In this document: piece by piece, positions 45,735 through 57,481 of the stretch
Numbering within the stretch: the stretch's first letter is position 1
How the letters are laid out: each line of letters opens with the position of its first letter
Assembly (NCBI GenBank): GCA_029891345.1
Contig: CM057009.1
Coordinates: 287,938,966 to 288,002,965, forward strand
From: Dryococelus australis
Lineage: Eukaryota > Arthropoda > Insecta > Phasmatodea > Phasmatidae
Direction: 5' to 3'
DNA: 64,000 nt
Made by a program: the position numbers and the translations under genes
Notes under the pieces: model-generated
What the model was told of the DNA's origin: nothing
Database searches by the model: none
The model's input: only the letters and a program-made list of their open reading frames with translations

Positions 45735-47060
45735 AAGGATTTTAGAGTAATTTTTTCGGTTACTATTTCTCAGAGGATTAGCGGTTATAATGAAATTAAC
45801 AGTATTTAATTGTAATTTTGCAATACAATATAATTAGAACAAAACCAGAATTTCACGAAAACATTTTACTACCAATTTTATTTTATAACACTTTAGCTCA
45901 GATCCACTTTTCTGATTGGGTGATCTAGATGTTGCACGTCTTAAGTGTCTGGCTACGAATAAGATACGTACAGTATCGGAGTAACTTAATTCTGATTGGT
46001 CAATCAACTAAGAAAATCTCTTCTTACAGATACACGCCGCCAATAAGCAAAAGGAAACTGCTGGTGCGCTCGAAGGGTATTGAAATCCAGCATATGCGGA
46101 ATTATTTTCGCGGAATTCGGGTGTCCCTAAATATTGTTAATATTCCGTTACTTGTATGGGATTTTCCCCTACTTATGTGAGGCACTTTTTCCGTAAGATT
46201 AGGGAATAGTTCTTTACTAGTTACTTACATTTATTCTACGTTTAAGAAGTAATTTTACCTTACATGTAGAGATAATTAGGTTCCCTTGCATGTAAGGGAA
46301 TTTTACCACAAACTTTTTTACAGCATTGAACTGCGTTACGAAGAGTTAGAAATGTACATTTTTTTTTTTTGCGAAAGTATTAAACATGCACCAGAAGTGC
46401 TGAAATGCGAAAAGAACACACACTTGAGAAGAGGACTGCTGAGTGCTTTCAAGACGTCACGCTCGTAAGAAACACAACTTTTTTATACTTCAAAATGGCT
46501 GAAAAATGGCTTTTTTTTTTTCTTCAACGCATTGTATATTCAATGAACCCATCAGGTACATACGAAACTACTCAACGACCCTGCACTTAAACTTCTTATA
46601 GAAATTCAACTAATAAAGTAATAGGTTTACGTCTGGCGGTCTCATAGGCATACGCAGTGCGACAAGAACACTGCACGTCAGTATATATCCCTGCGCTTAG
46701 TGGCGATGGTGTACTTGATCCGCGAGGTTGCATCGCGTCGCCTTTATCGCTCCTGCGCCGCGCGGCGCAAAACCAGGAAAACAACTCCAGGTGGTTGGGA
46801 ACCTTAAGATGTGGGTAGCGGTAGTGAAATTTCGCGAAAAGATTCCAAGAAAAGTTACATTTGAAAACACTGTAGGGTCGTTTACCTATCTCGATTGGTT
46901 GAGGTACATTTGGCGCGTGCTGACTGTACGCACGCGAATCACTTAGCAGGCGTGCCGATGTTGCCGAGTTCTGAGTGGCCAAATCAAATATGAAAACACT
47001 TGTTCAAGCAGATAGCAACCATTTGAAATAAACAAACTGCTGTTGGCTGCTTATAGTGTT
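45735..47060. other. Intron sequence, nothing recognised
   Basis: AT-rich except a CpG-rich patch near 46700-46780 (CTGCGCCGCGCGGCGC). Minus-strand frame 46982-46596 has no family similarity. Confidence 0.35.
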
Positions 47061-47061
47061 G

Positions 47062-47487
47062 AAGGCTGTTCACGGTTAAATGAGCACTTTTGAAAGACCT
47101 ACTTAAGATCTACTTTTCTGCACAATGTATATTCTTCTGCCTTATGTAAAATTAACATTGCCATGGGCCTCATCACTCTTCATGCGTCAGTTAGGCGAAA
47201 CTATTGTATTACCAGAAAAAATAAATACTCTACAACTCTTGTAATTTTTGCACCCCGATGAATTACAAAAAAAAACAGAACGTGAAATAAATAATTTAAG
47301 TTATCACAAATAGTTAGCTAACACTTTTTATTCGACGTTAAGATATGGAACTACTTTCCATTCATCGTTACCAACTTTACAGTGCGCGCATGTCACCCAG
47401 TGCGCCCGTTAAAATATATGCAGTTAGGAGCAGTGATTTTTTTCTAAGGTTGTTTTCGAAAGTGCTCACTTTAACGTGAACAGCATT
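47062..47487. mobile_element. MITE family 1, full-length copy
   Basis: AAGGCTGTTCACGGTTAAAT ... CACTTTAACGTGAACAGCATT followed by TA (47488-47489). Interior CCATGGGCCTCATCACTCTT. A further right-end remnant (GTTAACCGTGAACAGTC) lies at about 47642-47660. Confidence 0.85.
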
Positions 47488-47689
47488 TACTAATATGTTT
47501 TCGCTAAAAATTACTAACTCTATATGGAATAACTTTTATTGATTCACTGCCAAATGCACCACGAGTGTTCTAGTCATGGTTTAGGTCAAAAGTATGCTGA
47601 CACGGGTAGTGATTTTTTTAAAAGGTTGATTTAAACGTTTAAGTTAACCGTGAACAGTCTAAAGACTAGGTAGGGCTTAACATCTCCTC

Positions 47690-47912
47690 GACAGCGAGGT
47701 CATTAGAGATGGAGCAAGTTGCTCCAAAGAGAAGAAGCATGGAAGGAATCGGCCGTGGCATTACAGCGAGGAGCCATGCCAGCATTCGCCCTGAGTGATT
47801 TCGGGAAACAATGGAAAACCGAAATCAGGACGGCTGGACTGAGAATCAACCCAAGTCCTCCAACATGTGAGCCCAAATGTTTACCACTGCGCCATTCTCA
47901 CTCGTTGAATAA
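47690..47912 (-). mobile_element. tRNA-derived SINE, family B
   Basis: The reverse complement shows GAGAATGGCGCAGTGGTAAA (A box), GGTTGATTCTC (B box) and body CCCGAAATCACTCAGGGCGA, ATGCTGGCATGGCTCCT. Body differs from family A. Confidence 0.75.
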
Positions 47913-49598
47913 AATAAATTTCTTCGGTGGAACCAAATAAATTCTTTATATAGAGGAAGTTAAATATTTTGTCACTGATTCTCAATTATTATTGTTTTGT
48001 TCTCATTTGTTTTCCCCAAATATGTATGCTTATTTCAGCAACAGCACGTCCTTTACTCAATATGGATTAACATATACAATAATGCATTATTAAAATCAAC
48101 AGGCCATGCAATTGTAACGTCTGTATTTACATTTTATATCACTGCTTTCACACTTATTTAAATTTAATTTTTAAAAGGACGAAAACATAGTATAAAGTGA
48201 TTCTAAAATTGTTCAAAGTACTGTACGTATTATATCAAATTTATGATCTGATTCTCAGTTCTCTTTTGACAAATTTGTTAACATCAACTTCCTCTTTTTT
48301 TTCTCTATATAACGATTTTATTAGATACGCCATGGAAATTATGAGGGAATTTTTTTTTTTTTCATTGACATACGTTTGTCGCCGTGGAAGGCCTCACGGT
48401 ACGTAGAGCCAGCGGTTTTGAGCGAAGTAATTTGAGTGGCAGATTGTAACATACTTGAAGGTTTCTAGTTTTTTTTTTTACTTCTGTAGCCGTGAATAGT
48501 TAACTTTTGCCTGTCTTGCATGCAACGGGATTCTCTAACTCGTTATTATCGAAATAGGTGGGCTCGTTTCAAAGCTGGTGAGAGTGTTCCTAGGATGTAT
48601 TTATTCCCGTGCACCGAAGACACGAATCCGGAGCAACAGTGGGAAACAACCAATCGAAAATTTCGTTACATTTTTAGATACCAGTTTAAGCTAAAGGACG
48701 TTAACAGAGTTAACAAGACGATTAATATTTACGAAAAGTGAACACGAGATCAACGAAAAAAGATACAGATGAAAATAGATTAGCAGTGAAATGTAACATT
48801 AACGACCACATATATTCAGATTTATTTATTATTAATAACGATAATATCGCACGGTTAGCATACTGATTCTAGCCTAACAATTTTGTCAATAAAATTGGCG
48901 TATCCATAAGTTCCTCACCGGAATGCCCTTATTTATTTAATAATTTTAAACAGGTGGCTTGACTCTTTTGTGTGATGTAACGGATGATACCACTTACCCC
49001 ACCACAGCTACACCAATGAAAATCCCCTTATATCTCAAATAATGCTCGTCATATTTTCAAAATAATTACGTCACTGAACTCGCCGCTTAGTGAAATGTTA
49101 TGCAATTGGGAGAAATGAGTATATTCCCATTAAAAAAACAAAGTCTCTATCGTTTTCTCAGTAATTAGTTACATCTCTGAATATACATAGACGGTGTATT
49201 ATGAGAGCCGTTGTGCCATTTTGGAATTTTAATTTCGATACTTTCAGCGGTTCGGAAGATGCTTGGAAGGAACATATTATCTGAATAATCCTGCGGTATA
49301 AACATTAATCATATTGAAGTAGTGTATTTTCAAAATTTTATACTTAGCATTAAATAAGGGGCAAAATTACAGATATTGTTGGACAACACGATTTGGCTTT
49401 GCATCAACATTTACAGTTATCCTTGTAAAGTGTTAACAAATTCCACTATTATTAGAATACCGCTACTGGGTCGTTCAAAACTCAGTTACTGCAAGAAGGG
49501 CCTGCGATATGTACAGCTAGTATGCATGGAAAAGAAAATGTTTTGTGGCTTTTGATTTATGGTTCGCCATCTCATTAACCGTAGACGGAACGAATTTT
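47913..49598. other. AT-rich intron sequence, nothing recognised
   Basis: No supported feature. Confidence 0.35.
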
Positions 49599-49599
49599 T

Positions 49600-49795
49600 T
49601 CAATAAATTCTGTTCGAGTGAGTAATCGGCCATGGCCTGTACTGATAAATCATCCCGGCACTAGCCTGGCATGAATTCATAAAATCGACCGGAAAAATTG
49701 AAATCATGTCAGGCCGGGAATCGAACCCGGCAATATGTCGTGCACATATCATAATATCAATTCTCGCAGTTCAAGCCACTTTCAATCATTTGTAG
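49600..49795 (-). mobile_element. tRNA-derived SINE, family C
   Basis: The reverse complement reads GAAAGTGGCTTGAACTGCGA, a perfect B box (GGGTTCGATTCCCGGCC), then GCCAGGCTAGTGCCGGGATG. Target duplications not resolved. Confidence 0.75.
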
Positions 49796-49799
49796 CGTG

Positions 49800-51250
49800 A
49801 GAGTAAAATCTATAATATTAAGAGTAATTCCTAAGGTTGTGATCGGAAAGTATACACACGAGACCAGAACTTCATTCAGTATTTTGTATAGCGAGTGTTT
49901 TCTGAACTATTTTCCTTCCTTTTTTAAACGCCACGAGAGTGGTTAGTTAATATATTTAGCAATTTACACCCAAATGTGAGTCTGGTTGCCAATACGTTAC
50001 CTGCCTTGGTGAGAGAAAGAGATCGACCAAACTTAAATGTTAAAAGAAATTGCAGTTTCGCAAGTACTCCTAGTGACGAAATATTTTTTACCAGGAATCA
50101 CCCAAATAACTTGCAGAAACAGCAAATTGAAAAAAAAAAAAACAAAGCTTATAATTAATGCTGGATTCACATAGCCCCAACGATCACGACATGACACATT
50201 ATACGGAGGTCAGAATATCTCGGCACCATTCACATGTCACAAATCGAATAAACTAGTTTCAAGGGCGGTGGACAGAAAGGAAATTCAAAACATATGTTGC
50301 TGGCGAAAGAGTGAAACTATTAAATTAAAGCACGACGATGTATGAACGTTAACTTTGTGAGCTATATACAGTTAAGCGAGAAGCTGAATATTTTTTTGTC
50401 GTAAGGAAAGTTACAGTGTTGTACGCCGTACTTTTCGTGCTACAAAAGACAAAAAAAAAAAGGGGGGGAAATCCTTTATAGGCTTAATCCGAACCTGCTG
50501 ATCGAGCGACAATTTTCGCCACGCTGGCCTTTGAAAGGGTCTTTCATTGGGCTGGTGCCGGACTTGTCGGAGCTATGTGACCCCGGCATAAAGCCCCTGA
50601 ACACTCTGTCACACTGTCAAAATGCTTCCAATAAGTTTGGTCAAATAAAGTGGAACAGTTATAAACGCCGCCATATCTGTCTGGAAATTTTGGAATGGCT
50701 TCAGTTTCCATCAAACATTTGAGGGTTTGACAAATTATATAATGTCTTGTTTATCAGTTTCAGGCAATCAGATACGTGCACGACAAAAATGAGCGTCGAG
50801 AAACTTTAAAATAACGAATAATTTCTGGGTATGAATGCTATTTTTAATGAATATTGCACATTATATAACCAACTTAGAGGTGTTAAATTTCACTGTGCAG
50901 GAAGCATATCTTATAAATAAAATTTGAATTTAAGAGAAGAAGTGAAAATAATTTACAACATTCGTTATATTTATTGACTGCATGGAAAAACAAAATCAGC
51001 ATCTCATTATCAAGATAATTTAAAAATAATAATTCAAATTCTACTGTACCAGTAAAAATTTATGACAGTGTGACACGTTTCCAAACACATTCAAGAATAT
51101 TTGATAAAATTTGCTAGCCGTATTCGGTGTTCAAATTTTGCTGTCAAATATAGTTGAAGGCGGAAATGTGAGAGTGTGATAGGCGCTTCGGAGGAGAGTG
51201 TCGGGCAGCGAGGCATGTGGACGTACGGCGGGCGAGTGGCGTACCAATAC
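49800..51250. other. Intron sequence next to a sif exon, nothing recognised
   Basis: No repeat family recognised. Short homopolymer runs near 50449-50468. Confidence 0.35.
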
Positions 51251-51657
51251 CGTCGCTGACGGTCTTGCTGCGCGATCGGAAGGCCGTAGGCGGGGCGTCG
51301 TTCGGGTCGTCGGACTCGCGGCTCGACGAGGCTGCGTTGTCGTAGTCGATGTTGCCGGCCGAGTGCCTCTGCGGGCCCTTGAGCGGCTTCTTGGTCTTGC
51401 CGAGCGTGTGCGACCCTTGCACGATGAGCACGCTGCGGCCGGCGGCGGGCTCCGTCGAGGTGGCGGCCGTCGCCGACGTGGCGGCGGGCGACGAGGAGGA
51501 GGCAGGGGCGACGCCAGTCGACGACGTGGAAGCCGGCGATGTGAGTATGACGGTGCCCGAGCCCACCAGCTTCGTCGCCGGGATGCTCATGTTCCGCACG
51601 CTCTCCCGTATGATCTGGCGGATCGTCTTCAGGAAGGCGTTGCGGAAGTCCGCCGTG
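51251..51657 (-). CDS. sif: still life, internal exon: end of PH helix and Ser/Ala-rich linker
   Basis: The exon opens after a TTTCAG acceptor (51663-51658). Its first base completes the serine begun by the upstream exon, then the frame reads TADFRNAFLKTIRQIIRESV and RNMSIP, the last PH helix of the Sif family. A Ser/Ala/Thr/Pro-rich linker follows, with three Sif-like blocks: GSHTLGK, QRHSAGNIDYDN and RSRSKTVSD. The donor is GACG|GTATTG (GT at 51250-51249), a moderate match to consensus. The 407 nt leave phase 1. The exon is strongly GC-rich against AT-rich introns, so open frames also appear on the opposite strand; those are shadows. The linker probably carries phosphorylation or partner-binding sites, but that is inference. 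Intron to the upstream exon: 51658-63098. Confidence 0.87.
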
Positions 51658-51749
51658 CTGAAACCACACCGGGCAACACAGGCTCAGCTCTTTGCGCTGT
51701 CGCCGCTATTCAAGCGCTTCGCTCTGAATGTTCAAGAACCTACAATTAG

Positions 51750-51990
51750 TAGAGACCTGAAAAATTCTTGAGTTCAATGACCTGCAGGCTAGACTCGACA
51801 GTCTTATGCATAAATATGCCGACATCAACTGCACATTGGTTGTGTGTTTTCACAGTGGAAGACGGCAATTGGACACCGTTCTCCACGAGTTGTCTAACAC
51901 CGTGTGAACCAATGGCTGAAGATATATAAACGTACGTGTTTTTAATTCTAGCTTGTCCCAAAATGAATCCGCAAATTCTTCAGGTCTCTA
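51750..51990. mobile_element. hAT-type MITE, copy 2 (241 bp)
   Basis: Ends TAGAGACCTGAAAAATTC and, inverted, TAGAGACCTGAAGAATTT. Flanked by a perfect 8-bp duplication ACAATTAG (51742-51749, 51991-51998). Reverse-complement homologue of 3683-3921. It starts about 90 bp upstream of the acceptor of the 407-nt sif exon. Confidence 0.92.
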
Positions 51991-52311
51991 ACAATTAGAG
52001 ATGACGGAAATAATCGCGAACATTTTTTGGAGCATATCTTCTATAACACTTTAACTAGTTTATTCTTTCAGGATTGGAAATACAAGGTTTAGATTCGGCG
52101 AAGTTGTTGGCAGACCAATCACAAACGTTCTTCATTATAGTATCAGAAGCCTCATTGGCCAGTGAAATGGGGTAGTAGCTTCATACATGCATGACAGCCA
52201 ATAATGAAAGAAAGCTGTCGGACGTGGGTACAATACGTTGAATCATAGCAAACAGTCAACTTTTCCGGCAATAAACCATAATCTCTACCTACAGTAGCCT
52301 ATAGGCTGTTA

Positions 52312-52683
52312 ACGGTAAAATGAGCACTTTTGAAAGCCCTTGTATAAATGTTATGTATTATTTACGCCTTATGAAAAATTAACATTGCCATGGGCCTCAT
52401 CACTTTATTCATGCGTCGGTCAAGTGAAACTGTGAAATTATTAGGAAAGTAAATATTTTTCAAATCTTCTCATTTTTACAATTTGATGCATTAAAAAAAC
52501 AGAAAGCAATACAAATAATTCAAGTCATCAGAAATGGTTACCTAACACTTTTATTCAACGTTAAGATAAGGAACTACTTTTCATCCATCGTTACCAACTT
52601 TACTGGGCGAATATCACTCGGTGCACCCACTAAAATATATGCAGGTTCATTTGTAAAGCGCTCACTTTCTCGTGACCAGCCTT
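52312..52683. mobile_element. MITE family 1 copy (372 bp)
   Basis: TAGGCTGTTAACGGTAAAAT ... CACTTTCTCGTGACCAGCCTT, with TA on both sides (52310-52311, 52684-52685). Family interior CCATGGGCCTCATCACTTTA. Confidence 0.87.
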
Positions 52684-52685
52684 TA

Positions 52686-52990
52686 TTCGTGGTTACTTCC
52701 AACTTTTCTGAAGCGCTGGTAAAGTTATACGTCCAGGATATTCCTCCGCCTTATGAGAACAAAGATTTGCCGATTCTAGAAAAATACACCAAAGCGAATA
52801 CACACCGCATTCGTGCGCACTCAGCGGAATTATATTTTCTATAAGAACTATTTCTTTCTATGTACTTACCAACACACGGGTTTTCTCTCTATGTTTATTC
52901 ATGTTAATTATGTGCACTATTATAATTTATATATCAAATAAAAATACAAGTTTGAATCAATTAAAATTAATGTATTTTTAAGTGAACAAA
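52686..52990 (-). mobile_element. MITE family 2, copy D (inverted)
   Basis: GGTTACTTCCAACTTTTCTG, GGATATTCCTCCGCCTTATG and CACCGCATTCGTGCGCACTC are the reverse complement of blocks in copies A-C. It abuts the preceding family 1 MITE. Confidence 0.75.
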
Positions 52991-52994
52991 AGTA

Positions 52995-54345
52995 TAAAAG
53001 GCTTGTGGTACAAGGCATATTTAGGAAATACCCAAAACACGTCATAGATAGGGTGATTTTGAAAGGTTATATGCAAGAAGTGTGAAGAAACCGCAGAAAG
53101 ACTGAAACAATAACCTTGAAAACAAAAGTTCATAAAAACTTTACAATCAATCACACAGAAGGAACCTAGTAATATTTCAGAAAGGGAAACATGTTCCAAG
53201 AACGCCAGTATGAGTGATCAACAGGCAAACAACGATGGTGTAACAGCAAAACGAAACACCAAATAACGATGGTGTAACCAAAAAAACAGCAAAACGAAAC
53301 AACGAACAGAACACAGACGAACATAATGGCTAGAGAAAATTTACACACAGACGACAAAACATGGCCAGCACAAGCGAATACAAGGTCTGTAACCGTTGCA
53401 TACATAGATAACACAACGATGAAGACAATCGGACAAATGTATACGTGGAAAACACAATGTGGACTTACAGAACATTTGAATGTAACAGAACATAAAGTGC
53501 AAAATAATGCGTTTACATTCCCGAGGGGAAAAACCAACGGGAATATTGTCTGTTTATGATTTGTGCACCAGAATCAGTTTCTACCATTAGCATATACAAC
53601 TCTGAAAGATGTACAGTATCTAGACATTAACGCGTTGTATTTGTTTTATTCTGAGCTGATTGTATTTATCTCCCTTTCAGTTACAAAGCTCCGAATCATT
53701 TCTCACATTAGCCTACAGTAGATCACTTGAAAATGGGCAGTTATGTTCGTGCAGAAATTTCCTAGTTGAAATCTATTTTGGATATTATGTTAACAAGGAA
53801 TCATAAACATATAAAATTCACAAAAGCATATTTTTTTCTTACTTAGCACTCGATACCAGATTATATGTCATTAGAAACACCTTACAGAAATACATCACAG
53901 CTATTAAATTATTGCTTACCATAAAATGGCTTTGCACCAAGTCGTAAAAAGAGATATATTGGGAGAAAGCTGGGATATTTTGTGTATTAAAATATAATAT
54001 TTTATTTGTCTCTGAATGCTGGGGCAAAACTTCATCATAATCAATAGTATTTCCTGCCTTTTTATATTTTCAACTAGCAACATAATCTGCAATTCGATAA
54101 CATGAGTTTCGTGCGTTCCGATATGCTCTGCAAAAAAAATGTTTTATTGCAATAAGTATTTGTCCTGAAATATGGCAAGTACACCTTTCCATTTCTTCAT
54201 TTTTTAAATCCAGGTTTTACGGACATATTGCGGGTTTGCTTTAGTTAACCACAGAAGGCACTATTTCACAATTATATAAACGTTACATGTCGCACGTTGT
54301 AGTGGGAATGACTTTGCACCATCAAACTTCGTGGTGCGAAGTAGC
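52995..54345. other. Intron sequence with a short degenerate repeat
   Basis: At 53225-53310 ACGATGGTGTAAC and AACAGCAAAACGAAAC recur. A 123-codon minus-strand frame (53537-53166) follows composition. Nothing else recognised. Confidence 0.35.
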
Positions 54346-55379
54346 CTCAACTGATTTTGTGACAAGTAGTAGGACATAGCCGGTTGTGGCGGTAGGGCAC
54401 GGGGAACCGGAGCGCCCGAGTCTGAGGCATCGGAGATCGGAGCACCTCCTTCTCTATCATTCCGGCGCCCCGGCGGCCATCTTGGACTCCAGTGCCCGTT
54501 TCCCGATGACACTTGTCGTTTGACGCACGACTTTTGCCCTTCGCCTTTGACCCCAAAAACCCAAAAAATTCAAAAAAGTGTCAAAAATTCCGAAAAATTC
54601 TTTTAAAAATATCAATAAAAAGTTATTCAAAATTATTAAAAAGTAATTTTTAAATGTTTTTAAATTCTAGTCCCTCGGGGACCAATTTTAACTAACTATT
54701 TTCCTTTCCCCTCAAAATTTCACTAAGAAATTCCGTTTTTCCACAATCAGGTGACCAAGATCAATGACTCCGAGCGAGACATGAGACCAGGACCAGTGAC
54801 CATGAGTCAGACAGGGAACCAGGATTAGTGACCCCGGTGACCTTGGATCAGGGCAAGAGGGACTCAGTACCTTTGATCTTGTCCTTTGATCCCAAAAATA
54901 AAAAAATTCCCAAAAAACCCAAAAAATTCCAAAAATACTTAATTAAATTTAAAAAAATTCACTAGAAAAATTATTTTAAAAATTAAAATACTTGAGGTTC
55001 CCCTCTCACCTAAAAAAATTGTCAGCAGGCCTCAACCACCCTCGCTCATACCCAGTCAGCCATTTTGGTACTTTAAGCCATCGTATCATCCATATTGGAT
55101 ATAGGTGACCTCGACTTTGATCCCATGACCTTGAATGCACTTGAAAAAACCCGAGGAAAACTACATACGTCAGTAAGCATATGAAGTTACAGAGAATTAC
55201 CGCCATATTGGATGCAGTTGACCTTGACCTTAACCCCGTGACCTTGAATTACCTAAAAAAACACGAGAAAAATCCATAAAAGCAAGAATATGATGTTACA
55301 GACTACTACCACCATATTGGATGGATGTAACCTTGACCTTGGTCCAATGTCCTTGAATGACAGTGAAAATCAAAACTCG

Positions 55380-55810
55380 TAAAAGTCTCAAGAGACCTGC
55401 TTGCATTAAACTGGTACCAAGGCACTGAACGAGAAAATATCTTCGCCTTTACAGGTAATCGCATGTATAAGTAAACTGTCGCTACAGCTGACTGCTTAAC
55501 ATACCTGTCACACAAAATATATGACATACGACAGGGATTTGTGGCACAATTAAAGCACTCATGTCGCCGTACATTATGGTCGAAAGTAAATGCCTTATAC
55601 AAAAATGACACTAATGACATTGTGGTTCAGCCAAAGACTCGGGCAGGCCTGTTGGAGATGTAGGTGCTAGAGCTAAATAATCAGGCAACTCTGGAAATGA
55701 AGTTCTAGGTACCACTCCCGAAGAAATAGATGAAACTGCCGTAGCTACCATTTGCTCTGGAGTGCACAAATACATTGTAGATGCAGAATAAGACTTAGAT
55801 GCGAGGAGGC
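55380..55810 (-). pseudogene. C2H2 zinc-finger gene remnant, left palindrome arm
   Basis: The minus strand encodes, in broken frames, TPEQMVATAVSSISSGVVPR, LPDYLALAPTSPTGLPESLA, YKAFTFDHNVRRHECFNCAT and NPCRMSYILCDRYVKQSAVA, then KAKIFSRSVPWYQFNASRSL. The cysteine and histidine spacing of the second half fits degraded C2H2 fingers. It aligns with the copy in the right arm at 57928-58330. Divergently oriented from that copy, both pointing away from the centre. Confidence 0.65.
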
Positions 55811-56045
55811 AGAAGCTTACCGAGACAATCCAACTTTCACAACAGCTGCTGTCAAACTAAGCTTCTCAGCTTACCTCTGTTTTGATTTTAATATACGAGA
55901 ATGCAAGCCATATTACGTCATATTGACTTTTAACTAATCGTACTGCATCATTAATACATAGTGCAAACGCAGACCAGCCAATCACTGAGTTGCCACGTGA
56001 TTGCAGCTGGCCAGTCACATGCAGACACTAAGACATCAAGTGTGG

Positions 56046-56795
56046 GAATTAGTATATGACTCCTAAGGAGGAGTAGGAGTAGGAGGAAGTCATTTTTGAG
56101 TTATTTGAAGTCATTTGGAGACATTTTGGAGTCATTATGTGGTATTGGTGGTGGTGCCAATGGTGAGTGAAGAGATTTCATTGGCTTTTAACATCGCGGT
56201 CTTCAGAGCCGATGAGGGTGATTGAAGTGATATTGGAGCTGCGCCGGAATGAAGGGGCGTGGGAAACGGGAGATCACCGAGAAAACCCGTCAACCAAAGG
56301 CATCGTCCTGCATGATTCCCACTTGCGAAAATTCGGTGACACGGCCGGGGAGGTGCTAATGGTGGTGATGAAGTCATTTAGGAGTCATTTTGGGGTCATT
56401 TTTGGGGTGAGTCAATAGTAGACAGTGGGCAAATTAAAATATTTCGGGCTCTTTGTGTGTGTGTGAGGGTCGCAAATTAAAATTAATGTCCTCTATTTTA
56501 AAATAAAAATGTGTAGTCCTACCTCCCAAAGCTGAAAGGTAAAAAGTTTATTTAATAATCTCGCTATAAAAAGTATATATCGAGGCCCCTCGGTATATAT
56601 GAGCGCTTCCATGCTAAACTGTATTTGCGCTTTGCAATAAAAGTACCCAGAAGCCCAGAAGTACAGCATGCTTCCACTACACTTCGCCATTGGTCGATGC
56701 AAAACTTGGAATTGGTTCTGAACAATACAACACCACGTCAGGCCAACACAATGCTCCCTAATCGTTCGTCGCGTGAAAAAGGACTCTTCATACAG
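56046..56795. mobile_element. Insertion in the palindrome left arm
   Basis: The right arm runs straight from CACACGTGAAGTCT to CTCTCATGCAGATT (reverse sense) where the left arm is split at AAGTGTGGG / CCGCCCTCTCAT. The insert holds GGAGTCATTTTGGGGTCATT-type repeats on both sides of a SINE, plus sequence I cannot name. Confidence 0.7.
56166..56350 (-). mobile_element. tRNA-derived SINE, family A, truncated
   Basis: Reverse complement of AGTGAAGAGATTTCATTGGC, AGCCGATGAGGGTGATTGAA, GCGCCGGAATGAAGGGGCG; the tRNA-like head is missing after GACACGGCCGGGG. Direct repeats GGTGGTG...GTGCCAATGG and GAGGTGCTAATGGTGGTG flank it. Confidence 0.75.
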
Positions 56796-57017
56796 ACCGC
56801 CCTCTCATACTGACGAGCATTTTGAACATAGGTGAAATCTCGATCACAGAATCGGCACTGGCGACAACCAGTTAGCAATGATGCAGGTCGCTGGTCCATG
56901 GTCGTCGAGGTCACATGCACTCCTTCGTTTTCGCAATTCATCTTCGCAGTGTGGGTGCACTCTCAGAAAACCCATATACCGTACTCGTACGCTCCAGAAG
57001 AAAACACGCAGGTATAA

Positions 57018-57481
57018 AATTTAAGTCAATACATATTTATGTATACTCCAATCTTATATAAATACTTATTAATTTTTATTCTATACATTATTTCATATAT
57101 TCCTATCTTATATATATTAATATATTTTATTCTCCCATGCTTAAATGTAAAATTATTATGTACAGAATAAATTCGAAATATTTTTATATTTATATAACTA
57201 TACCAATAAATAATTATGTATAAGATTAAATTAAAATAATTTTATATTCCAATATTTATATACGTATACATACTTATATACCTATACATAATTATGTATA
57301 TTCCTATCTTGTATAAATACATATTTATTATTCTATACATAATTATGTATATTTCTAGGTTTATATTTATTATGTATAAATACATATTTATTATTCTATA
57401 CATAATTATGTATATTTCTATGTCGTATATATTCCTATCACATCTATTCCTATTATATTTATATTCCTATCATATATAGAG
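57018..57481. repeat. AT-rich palindrome core with ~66-bp tandem units
   Basis: Dominated by TATACATAATTATGTATA, itself a perfect palindrome, and TAAATACATATTTATTATTC. Two adjacent units (about 57315-57380 and 57381-57446) are nearly identical. Confidence 0.75.

Larger units (their letters stand above)
54350..57017 (+). repeat. Palindrome left arm
   Basis: Pairs with 57482-59505. Contains tandem blocks with TGACCTTGACCTT and GACCTTGAAT near 55090-55150, 55200-55250 and 55310-55360 (period about 110 bp), each next to CCATATTGGATG. Confidence 0.85.

Noticed and set aside
46596-46982. 128-codon minus-strand frame considered as a sif exon
   Set aside because: No Sif-like motif and no matching splice sites in phase.
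51198-51749. 183-codon plus-strand frame
   Set aside because: It lies opposite the GC-rich sif exon (51251-51657, minus). The minus frame has Sif motifs, splice sites and phase agreement; this is its shadow.
53166-53537. 123-codon minus-strand frame with hydrophobic stretches
   Set aside because: Follows the composition of a short degenerate repeat; no family similarity.
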